From positions 1 through 9,119 of the forward strand of contig PLTW01000055.1 in NCBI GenBank assembly GCA_003164655.1: DNA of 9,119 nucleotides, given 5' to 3'. Numbering within the stretch: position 1 is the stretch's first letter; each line of letters opens with the position of its first letter. Made by a program: the position numbers and the translations under genes. Positions 1-5,675 of the stretch are shown in pieces. Source of the stretch: Actinomycetota bacterium (GTDB lineage Bacteria > Actinomycetota > Thermoleophilia > UBA2241). The notes beneath the pieces were generated by a model. That model was given only the letters and a program-made list of their open reading frames with translations. It had not been told where the DNA came from and did no database searches.

Positions 1-322
1 TCTCGGCGCCGCGGAAGCTGAACTCCAAGATCGCCCGGGCCGCACCGAGGCGTGATGCCGCGGATGCGCTCTGGTCGAGCATGGCAGCGCGCAGCACTGT
101 CACAGCCACACCGGCGGCTGCCTGCAGCGCCCCGATTGCCTGCTGCAGGGCCTGGCGTTGGGCGGCGCGGTAGGCGGCGCGAAACTCGGGCTCGGCTAAC
201 CAGCGGTCGATCGTGCTCTCGCTGACGCCCACGGCAGCCGCGGCGTCGGCGATACGCGGCGCCGTGAGCAGGCTTGCGATAGCGAGGCTCTTCTTGCGCG
301 CCTGTCCGCTTCTTGGGGTCAT
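1..322 (-). CDS. Phage-type helix-turn-helix protein, C terminus cut by window edge
   Basis: I translated this by hand: the ATG lies at 322-320 and 107 codons stay open to the window edge, so the C terminus is missing. Residues about 20-45 (IADAAAAVGVSESTIDRWL) form a classic helix-turn-helix, followed by an FRAAYRAA helix and a long alanine/glutamine-rich helical stretch. This layout is that of small HTH proteins common in prophages and integrative elements (phBC6A51-type), some of which are annotated as terminase small-subunit-like. It starts 6 bases after the methyltransferase stop and is probably the next gene of the same leftward operon. A role in DNA packaging or as a regulator cannot be separated from this fragment. 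The gene call is fairly secure; the function is not. Confidence 0.7.
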   Translation of the reverse strand, partial: MTPRSGQARKKSLAIASLLTAPRIADAAAAVGVSESTIDRWLAEPEFRAAYRAAQRQALQQAIGALQAAAGVAVTVLRAAMLDQSASAASRLGAARAILEFSFRGAE

Positions 323-328
323 CGAGGC

Positions 329-1672
329 TCACTGACCCTCAGCGCAGGCGGCACGACGTCCGGCGGCGATCTGGGCGAAGGTGCGGCCGTCGCCCTCGAG
401 CGTCGCCTCCTGGCCGCTGAAGCGTTGCCAACGGAGCACCCCAACGTCGACGAAGGCCGGCTCGAGTTCCATGGCGTGGCAGCGGCGCCCTGTTTGCTCG
501 GCGGCGATGATCGCCGTGCCCGAGCCGCTGAAGGGTTCGTAGATCAGGTCGCCAATGTTGGTGTGCCAGAGGATAGGGCGGCGCACCAGTTCTACGGGCT
601 TAATAGTTGGATGGCTACCGGCGACGCCGTCTTCAACGCCCTCGGCCGTGGCAATCTCCCACACGGCGCGCTCGTTCGCCGGCGGACTCGTGGGCGGCTT
701 GTCGCCCTGGTGCCAGCCAGCGACAATGGGTTCATAGTCGTACATGAACCAGACTCGCCCGAGCACGGGGCGACTCTTCCGCCAGATGACCACCTGGTGC
801 GGCAAGTAGCCGGCGGCCCTCCAGGCGGCGAACACCAAGTCCGCGCGCATCATCCCAAAGCACTGGTACACCGCGGCGTCGGGCTCGAGCGCCTCTGCGA
901 AGGCCGCCTGCAGGAACCCCTCGAAGAAGGCGCTCGCGCCCTCCGGGTCGGTATATGCATCCCAGTGCTTGGTCTTCTCCTCGGAGCTGATGGCCCTGCC
1001 GTCTTTGCCCCAGGTCTGCGGGTGGTTACCGCCGTCGTAGTCGACCAGGTACGGGGGGTCGGTGAACATCAGGCTGGCACGCTCGCCGTTCATGAGGCGC
1101 TTGACGTTCTCGGCCTTCGTCGAGTCGCCGCAGAGCAGGCGGTGGTCACCGAGCGTGTACAGGTCGCCCACTCTGCTGACCGGCTCTGTCGGCGGCCCGG
1201 GCACTTCGTCGGGATCGGCAAGGCCGCCGCTCATCGGCAGCTCGAGGTGCTCCTGGCGGGCGATGCGCTCGAGCATGGCGCGCACGGCCACGTCCTCACT
1301 CTCGATCGTGGCGAGCAGATCGGAGAGCTTCTCGCGGTCGGCGCTCGCCATGGCCGCGATCGGATCGAGGCTGGCGAGCACGAGGCGTTCCTCGTCTTCG
1401 GTGAGATCGACGAAGAGGCAGGGCAGCTCGGACTCGCCCTGCTGCTCGGCGAGGCTGAGGCGCAGGTGACCGTCGAGGAGATGACCGCTGCGCTCGTTGA
1501 CCACGACCTGTTGCACCCAGCCGACGTTGTCGAGGGAAGCGGCGAGAGCATCGCGCTGGTAGGGCGGATGAGTCCTGAAGTTGCAGGGATTGGCGAGTGC
1601 CTCGGAGACCTGCAGCACGCCGCTGCGACTGATGCGATTGCGCCAGGGCTGTTTGTCGATGGGCTCGGACAT
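329..1672 (-). CDS. ParB-domain / DNA (adenine-N6 or cytosine-N4) methyltransferase fusion
   Basis: The predicted protein (447 aa) would methylate an exocyclic amino group in DNA using S-adenosylmethionine. An N-terminal ParB/Srx-like domain (about residues 15-105, with an LLDGHLRL motif at 65-72) precedes the methyltransferase domain. That domain has the catalytic motif DPPY at 205-208, HPTIKPVEL at 354-362 and the SAM-binding FSGSGT at 381-386. Catalytic motif before SAM motif is the beta-class order. I chose the second ATG because AGAGGA (1679-1684) sits 6 bases upstream of it but directly abuts the first ATG at 1678. The RBS overlaps the ssb stop codon, so translation is probably coupled to ssb. 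No restriction endonuclease is visible nearby, so it looks like an orphan enzyme, as is common in phages; it may protect element DNA or mark the host genome. The target sequence cannot be read from the protein. Confidence 0.93.
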   Translation of the reverse strand: MSEPIDKQPWRNRISRSGVLQVSEALANPCNFRTHPPYQRDALAASLDNVGWVQQVVVNERSGHLLDGHLRLSLAEQQGESELPCLFVDLTEDEERLVLASLDPIAAMASADREKLSDLLATIESEDVAVRAMLERIARQEHLELPMSGGLADPDEVPGPPTEPVSRVGDLYTLGDHRLLCGDSTKAENVKRLMNGERASLMFTDPPYLVDYDGGNHPQTWGKDGRAISSEEKTKHWDAYTDPEGASAFFEGFLQAAFAEALEPDAAVYQCFGMMRADLVFAAWRAAGYLPHQVVIWRKSRPVLGRVWFMYDYEPIVAGWHQGDKPPTSPPANERAVWEIATAEGVEDGVAGSHPTIKPVELVRRPILWHTNIGDLIYEPFSGSGTAIIAAEQTGRRCHAMELEPAFVDVGVLRWQRFSGQEATLEGDGRTFAQIAAGRRAACAEGQ

Positions 1673-1683
1673 GATCATTCCTC

Positions 1684-2094
1684 TCAGAAGGGGGGGGCGT
1701 CTTCATCGAAGGCGCTGGCGCCGGCCGCGGCGGGCGTTGCGCCGCTCTGGCCGCCGGCCTCGCGCGGGTTGATGAACTGGACGTTGTTGGCCATGACCGA
1801 GACGGCCTGACGCTTCTGACCGTCTTGCGACTCCCACTCGCGCCAGCGCAACCTGCCCTCGACGGCCACCTGGCGGCCTTTCGTGAGGTGCTGGGCGCAG
1901 TTCTCGCCTTGGGCGCCGAAGACGTCGATGTCGAAGTAGTTGGGCCTCTCGCCCCACTCGCCTGTCGTCTGATCCTTGACGCGATCGCTCACCGCCAGAC
2001 GGAGACAGCAGACGCTCGTGCCGCCGCCCGTAGCGCGCAGTTCGGGATCGCGGGTGAGGTTGCCTACGAGGATGACGCGATTGATGGCACTCAT
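1684..2094 (-). CDS. ssb: Single-stranded DNA-binding protein
   Basis: This 136-aa protein is a bacterial SSB. The OB-fold occupies about residues 1-110, with the typical opening MSAINRVILVGNLTRDPELR, then YFDIDVFG (53-60) and the GRQVAVEGRL strand (73-82). A short Gly/Ala linker leads to the acidic tip FDEDAPPF, the conserved C-terminal tail that recruits replication and repair partners. A strong RBS, GAGAGGAG at 2102-2109, lies 7 bases before the ATG. It is shorter than usual actinobacterial chromosomal SSBs because the linker is reduced, which fits a mobile-element copy. It lies downstream of the primase-polymerase across a 308-base gap and directly upstream of the methyltransferase, so it probably coats single strands during replication of the element. 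Confidence 0.96.
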   Translation of the reverse strand: MSAINRVILVGNLTRDPELRATGGGTSVCCLRLAVSDRVKDQTTGEWGERPNYFDIDVFGAQGENCAQHLTKGRQVAVEGRLRWREWESQDGQKRQAVSVMANNVQFINPREAGGQSGATPAAAGASAFDEDAPPF

Positions 2095-2135
2095 GGTGAG
2101 ACTCCTCTCGTTGTCTGACGAGCCGGCTGGAGCGA

Positions 2136-2398
2136 TGGCAGCACCCGCCCCAGAAACGGCCCCTCTTTGGCAGAACAGGCAGGCCCCAAGTAGCTCTCAG
2201 GCACGATTGGCCGACTTTCTCGCGCGCAGAGCGGCGCAGGTTGAAGAACTGCTGCCAGGAGAGAAAAGACCTGTAAATGAGGCAGAACTGTGGTGCTGCC
2301 AAGGTGCTGCCATGAGCCTGCAAGTGTGCTGCCAGTTGTGCTGCCGGTGCTGCCACGAAGGCGAACACAGGTGCGTGGCAGCACCCCCGGTGCTGCCA
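2136..2398. repeat. Cluster of GGTGCTGCCA decamer repeats (iteron-like)
   Basis: Exact plus-strand copies lie at 2292-2301, 2303-2312, 2346-2355 and 2389-2398. Exact reverse-complement copies lie at 2136-2145 and 2376-2385. One-mismatch TGTGCTGCCA is at 2325-2334, a two-mismatch copy (TGTGCTGCCG) at 2337-2346, and another two-mismatch copy at 2248-2257. Start-to-start distances in the dense part are 11, 22, 12 and 9 bases, close to helical phasing for the first four sites. Six exact decamers in under 300 bases is far beyond chance. Binding by an initiator or regulator is inference. Confidence 0.7.
2376..2398. terminator. Perfect 10-bp inverted repeat next to the primase stop; possible terminator
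   Basis: Arms TGGCAGCACC (2376-2385) and GGTGCTGCCA (2389-2398) are perfectly complementary and separated by only three C residues. It lies 5 bases beyond the stop codon of the primase-polymerase on the minus strand, the position of a transcription terminator. No T-tract follows it in that direction, so it would be a U-less hairpin of the sort proposed for GC-rich bacteria. The arms are two copies of the local decamer, so it may equally be a head-to-head pair of protein-binding sites. Confidence 0.4.
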
Positions 2399-2402
2399 GC
2401 CT

Positions 2403-4925
2403 TCAGTCCTCATCGGCATCTCCGTCAGCGAGTCCGCTGCGCTCCACGACTCTGGTGGAGAGATCAGCGGGCAGAGCGTGGTAGCGCGCCGTCAGGCGGT
2501 GGCGCCGGCCGCTCTCTACGAAGTCCTGGGTGGTGCGGGAAGAGCCCTTGCCGCCGATGCCAAGGGCCTTGCGCTGCTGGCGGATCGACTCCTTGCAGCC
2601 CAGCTGCCGATCGCGCGCACTGAGGTTGCGCTGCTCGCTCCACCAGTCGCCGAGGAGCGCCTCGGAGAACCACACTGTGCTGGTCTCGCGCTCGTAGAAG
2701 GCCGGCGAAGCGCCGAGCGCCGATGCCGGCAGGTGCTTGGCACGCAGCGCCCTCGGGATCATCTGGAAGGTCAGCAGGTTCTCACTGCCGGCGCGCTCCT
2801 GCACCGCGATCCAGTCCTCGACGCGGCGCACGTGCACCGCGTCTGCGGTCAGGTCGGCAAGGACGCGCGCTCCCACCCGCAGCACCGCCATCTTGTCGGC
2901 CTCGCGCCCGGCGCGCTCGTCACGCAGCCCGCGAAACTGATCGACGTACGCGGCGCGCGCCAGCACGAGCTGTACGACGTTACCCGCCAGGCCGGTAAAG
3001 TCGTTGTGGTGCTCGTGGCGCAGATCCATGAGACCGTCAAAGCGGCTCTGTCCGTCGCCCAGCACACTCAGCCCAGCCGGCGAGGGCAGCTCGACCACGA
3101 TGATGCGGTCCAGCAGGGCCTTCTCGTCGTGGACCGGACCGAGGTACTCGCCCGAGAGCAGCACCGGGGCCAGCAGCTTGGTCGTCGTCACGTGCGTGTT
3201 GTCGCTCTCCATCTTGAGGCGCGAGCCGCCCGAGGCCGCTTGGCGCAGCAGGTCGTAGATCGCATCGGTGTTGCTGACGTCGTCGAGCCAGACCGGCGCG
3301 CTGCGATGGGCACCGAGGCGATCGCGCAGGGAAGCAGCTGTGGCCTCGCAGGGGCCCTCGGCGTTGCCGCTGATGAGCTGCAGCAGATCGGCGAAGGGGC
3401 CGCTGGTCTTGCCCGTGCCAGAGGAGCCCTCTATGCCGAGGTCGGGAAAGTGCTTCGTGTAGTGGCGCAGCTGGTCAGAGAGCAGGCAGGCCACAAGCCA
3501 GGAGCCGACCAGGCTGCAGACCGTCTCGTCGTGCAACGTCAGCAGCTTGCGGAGCGCCGCCACCGCCGCGTCGGCGTCGCCGAAGCCGTAGCGATAGGGG
3601 GCGCGATTGACGAGCAGCGGGTCCGGCACCACGTCAAGATGCTCGCAGAAGCCGGCGGCGGTGATCACGCCCTCATGGGTCAGAAAGCCGAGACCTTCCT
3701 GCCAGCCCAGGGCCTCGACGACCCGGTAGGTGGCAGCGTTCCGGGCATCGAGGAAGCGCAGCAAGCGCGCCGCTTCGTGGCCACGATGAACTTCCCTGGG
3801 GGCGGGCACGATCGAGCAGCCATAGGCGGCCAGGACGACGTTGAGCTTCTGCGGGTTGCCGAGGGCCGCGGCCTCAAGCAGGACTCGGCAGCGCGTCCCG
3901 TCGCCCTCGCGCAGCAGATCGGTGAGGTAGGAACGGCGGCCGTCCTCGGCGATGGTGACGCCGACGACGCGCGCGTCGAAGTTGCTCCAGGGCGCCAGCC
4001 CGAATCCGTCCTTGCCGGTGTGCGCCCGCGACAGCAGGCGCACACCGTCTGAGACCAGCCAGCCATTGCGGTCGCAGGGCTGCTCGCGCCCAGGATCGTC
4101 GCCCGCCTCGCTCACGGCGCACCTGGCGGCGCTGGCGACCTTGGCACGCACCTGGCTCTCGGGGAGCGGCGGGTCGCACTGCTGGCGGTTGCGCTGCAGC
4201 AACGCCGCCTCGATGGCTTCAGGGGGGAAGCCGAGGCGTTGCAGGGCGCAGGCGTCGCGAAACAGGGTCTCGTCGCGCCGACCCTGGGAGATCGTGCTCA
4301 CGGCTGCAGGCGCCTCAGCCGCGGCCCGCTCACCGTCACGCGACCGCGGTGAGCCGAGGCGTTCGACCAGCGCTGGGGAAATCTCTTTGGTCTGCTTCAG
4401 CCCATGACCGTTGGCCCAGGCATAGGCGCGGCCGGCGATCGCCGACGGCGGCAGCAACACGTAGCCGCCCGCGGCTTTGACATCCACCCCAGGGCCAAGT
4501 GCGTCGTTCCCTGATCTGACGCGCTGACCGCCGGCAAAGTAATGCACGTGAAAGCCGCCGGAGGGCGTCTCGACGATCGCCGTATCCTCGATCTCGGCGC
4601 CCGACTCTTGCTTGACTGCGCTCCAGGTGCCGGGCCCGGGGCGACCGTCCTTGTCGTCGACATCGGCGACGGCGCGCCCCGAGGAGCCGCAGCTCATGGC
4701 GATGTTGGCATCGGGCCAGCGCGTCCACCAGTCGCGGATCTGCTCCGCATCAGTGGCGGCGTCAAGAAGCCCGTGCGCCGTGCGTGGGTGCTTGCCGGGC
4801 GAGCTGCAGTCAGGCTTGCCACAGGAGCAGATGCCTGCGGCGTCGGTGCTGTGCACGGGGAACACGGCGATGCCCTCGCTGGCGTAGGCAAGGGCTGCTT
4901 CAAGCAAAGCAGAGGGAGCGCTCAC
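2403..4925 (-). CDS. Primase-polymerase fused to a P-loop ATPase (putative replicative helicase)
   Basis: This 840-aa protein probably primes and unwinds DNA for the element. An N-terminal Prim-Pol domain (about residues 8-185) shows GIAVFPVH, a zinc-type cluster with Cys33, Cys35, Cys40 and PGKHP (43-47), the metal-binding acidic motif DVDDKD (88-93), GGFHVHYF (123-130) and GVDVKAAGGYVLLPP (146-160). A PriCT-like helical domain follows (about 214-270, GRRDETLFRDACALQRLGF). Residues about 290-480 resemble the spacer region of phage primase-helicases (WSNFDARVV, 313-321). The ATPase has Walker A GSSGTGKT (500-507), Walker B VWLDDV (545-550) and a possible arginine finger in LLDRIIVVEL. The GTG start overlaps the upstream stop in a GTGA, implying translational coupling. 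The fusion resembles plasmid and phage initiators such as pRN1 ORF904 in logic. Helicase activity is inferred from the motifs. Confidence 0.91.
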   Translation of the reverse strand: MSAPSALLEAALAYASEGIAVFPVHSTDAAGICSCGKPDCSSPGKHPRTAHGLLDAATDAEQIRDWWTRWPDANIAMSCGSSGRAVADVDDKDGRPGPGTWSAVKQESGAEIEDTAIVETPSGGFHVHYFAGGQRVRSGNDALGPGVDVKAAGGYVLLPPSAIAGRAYAWANGHGLKQTKEISPALVERLGSPRSRDGERAAAEAPAAVSTISQGRRDETLFRDACALQRLGFPPEAIEAALLQRNRQQCDPPLPESQVRAKVASAARCAVSEAGDDPGREQPCDRNGWLVSDGVRLLSRAHTGKDGFGLAPWSNFDARVVGVTIAEDGRRSYLTDLLREGDGTRCRVLLEAAALGNPQKLNVVLAAYGCSIVPAPREVHRGHEAARLLRFLDARNAATYRVVEALGWQEGLGFLTHEGVITAAGFCEHLDVVPDPLLVNRAPYRYGFGDADAAVAALRKLLTLHDETVCSLVGSWLVACLLSDQLRHYTKHFPDLGIEGSSGTGKTSGPFADLLQLISGNAEGPCEATAASLRDRLGAHRSAPVWLDDVSNTDAIYDLLRQAASGGSRLKMESDNTHVTTTKLLAPVLLSGEYLGPVHDEKALLDRIIVVELPSPAGLSVLGDGQSRFDGLMDLRHEHHNDFTGLAGNVVQLVLARAAYVDQFRGLRDERAGREADKMAVLRVGARVLADLTADAVHVRRVEDWIAVQERAGSENLLTFQMIPRALRAKHLPASALGASPAFYERETSTVWFSEALLGDWWSEQRNLSARDRQLGCKESIRQQRKALGIGGKGSSRTTQDFVESGRRHRLTARYHALPADLSTRVVERSGLADGDADED

Positions 4926-5287
4926 GTCTCCTCATCTCTCGCAGGGCTCGCACCGTTGCACCCGCTCAGAAAGTCAAGCAGGCCAGCGAGGTCGCGAATC
5001 CCCAGGCCGCTGCAGAGTTGGCCAATCTGTTCGGGCGTCGTGATGCCCAGGGAGCACAGCCGAATCGCGGGACGCGACCAGAGGACCCGCCGGCCGATCG
5101 TCGTGTAGAGGCCCTCGACCTCGCGGCGCTGGCGGGCTAGGCCGAGGCCACCTGGGGACATGTCCAGATCTACGGCCGCTTCGGCCTGCGAGTAGAAGAG
5201 CGAGCTTCGCGACGCGGAGGCGTGACCAGCCGGGGGCCCTTGGCTGACCCGGCTCACGTGAGGAGTCTGTCTGCGCTTTGGGTCCAC
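4922..5287 (-). CDS. Small DNA-binding protein, possibly excisionase/MerR-like
   Basis: This is the open frame between xre and the primase-polymerase. The frame extends further upstream, but only by overlapping xre, so I place the start at the GTG at 5287, preceded by AAGGA with a 4-base gap and lying 8 bases after the xre stop. That gives 121 aa. Residues 32-44 (YSQAEAAVDLDMS) look like the first helices of an excisionase-type winged helix and GRRVLWSRPAIRL (65-77) like its wing and following helix. The C-terminal part (80-111, leucine/glycine-rich) may be amphipathic. Its place in an XRE-controlled operon of an element with an integrase would suit a recombination directionality factor, but the match is weak and a general regulator or replication accessory is possible. 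Existence is fairly likely; function is tentative. Confidence 0.6.
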   Translation of the reverse strand: MDPKRRQTPHVSRVSQGPPAGHASASRSSLFYSQAEAAVDLDMSPGGLGLARQRREVEGLYTTIGRRVLWSRPAIRLCSLGITTPEQIGQLCSGLGIRDLAGLLDFLSGCNGASPARDEET

Positions 5288-5295
5288 CGTGTCCT

Positions 5296-5505
5296 TTAGC
5301 TGTTGACCCCGACGTCGCGGAGCAGGTCGTCTTCCCAGCCCTGTGGGACCTCGAGTGCCGCTGCCAGAGCGGCAAGCTGACGAGGGTAGGGGCGCAGCCG
5401 GGCCGACTCGATAAGACAGACGGTCGAGTTGTGCAGGCCGGCGCGCCGCGCGAGCTCGGCCTGCGACCAGCGGCGCTGGCGACGCAGGGCGGTGATCTGC
5501 AGCAT
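5296..5505 (-). CDS. XRE-family (Cro/CI-type) repressor
   Basis: This 69-aa protein is almost wholly one HTH_3 domain: WSQAELARRAGLHNSTVCLIE (13-33) is the helix-turn-helix, followed by the packing helices RQLAALAAALEV (42-53). It likely acts as the transcriptional switch of the element. I use the internal ATG at 5505 rather than the upstream ATG at 5547, because GAGGAGG at 5514-5520 stands 8 bases before it, while the upstream ATG has no good RBS and falls inside the first putative operator. It is the first gene of the leftward operon and is divergent from the sigma-like gene. It lacks any extra dimerisation or peptidase domain, so induction by RecA-driven self-cleavage is unlikely and relief of repression must come by another route. 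Confidence 0.9.
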   Translation of the reverse strand: MLQITALRRQRRWSQAELARRAGLHNSTVCLIESARLRPYPRQLAALAAALEVPQGWEDDLLRDVGVNS

Positions 5506-5513
5506 GAGCGCTA

Positions 5514-5520
5514 CCTCCTC
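5514..5520 (-). promoter_or_regulatory. Ribosome binding site deciding the xre start
   Basis: GAGGAGG on the minus strand, 8 bases before the ATG at 5505. It is the strongest Shine-Dalgarno in the window and argues against the longer 83-aa reading of the repressor. Confidence 0.75.
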
Positions 5521-5530
5521 GGCGTTGACG

Positions 5531-5554
5531 TTTGTCAGAGGGAACATTGGGTGC
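5531..5554. promoter_or_regulatory. Putative XRE operator O1 (copy 1 of a 24-bp direct repeat)
   Basis: It reads TTTGTCAGAGG, then G, AACAT, and ends GGTGC. It matches the copy at 5611-5634 in 21 of 24 positions. The core is a weak dyad with arms TGTCA and GAACA. It lies just upstream of the xre RBS, so binding here could repress the leftward operon (autoregulation). That XRE binds here is inference from position and repetition. Confidence 0.55.
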
Positions 5555-5598
5555 CTTCTTCATTACGTTTGAAGCTCACCCAATGAGATAGAGGAGAG

Positions 5599-5627
5599 CT
5601 GGCATTCATGTTTGTCAGAGGTAACAT
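5599..5627 (+). promoter_or_regulatory. Candidate promoter of the sigma-like/integrase operon
   Basis: A -35-like CTGGCA at 5599-5604 and a -10-like TAACAT at 5622-5627 are separated by 17 bases. The -10 fits TANNNT and the -35 is weak. The second operator copy covers the -10, as expected for a repressible promoter. I found no equally good leftward promoter. Confidence 0.3.
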
Positions 5628-5634
5628 CAGGTGC
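5611..5634. promoter_or_regulatory. Putative XRE operator O2 (copy 2 of a 24-bp direct repeat)
   Basis: It reads TTTGTCAGAGG, then T, AACAT, and ends GGTGC, exactly 80 bases to the right of copy 1 and in the same orientation. The dyad arms here are TGTCA and TAACA. It overlaps the candidate -10 of the rightward promoter, so occupancy should block the sigma-like gene and integrase. Confidence 0.55.
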
Positions 5635-5675
5635 GCTTTTGCGGTTGTCTAGGACTCACCCACAAGGGAGGAGCA

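Larger units (their letters stand above)
2095..2402. other. Noncoding gap between primase-polymerase and ssb; candidate origin or control region
   Basis: No convincing gene is present in this 308-base gap: open frames through it are read through repeats and overlap ssb. It contains a cluster of the decamer GGTGCTGCCA in both orientations (listed separately), a perfect inverted repeat beside the primase stop codon, and a relatively A-rich stretch at about 2258-2280 in an otherwise GC-rich background. Repeats next to an AT-rich segment, between two replication genes, is how iteron-type origins look. The same sites could instead be operators for ssb. I found no convincing -35/-10 pair for ssb. 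Confidence 0.5.

Noticed and set aside
425..1810. Long plus-strand open frame (461 aa) opposite the methyltransferase and ssb
   Set aside because: It is fully antisense to two genes with clear family motifs, has no recognisable motif itself, and long empty antisense frames are usual in GC-rich DNA.
2091..2384. Minus-strand 97-aa frame across the primase-ssb gap
   Set aside because: Its Gly-Ser-Thr repeats merely translate the decamer repeats, and it overlaps the ssb start; it does not look like a protein.
2478..4052. Plus-strand open frame of 524 aa opposite the primase-polymerase
   Set aside because: It lies antisense to the Walker A/B and Prim-Pol-containing gene and its composition looks like a reverse-frame shadow with no domain pattern.
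5288..5563. N-terminal extension of the excisionase-like frame to an ATG at 5563
   Set aside because: It would overlap the whole xre gene in another frame and is basic, proline-rich and featureless; the GTG at 5287 with its AAGGA fits operon spacing.
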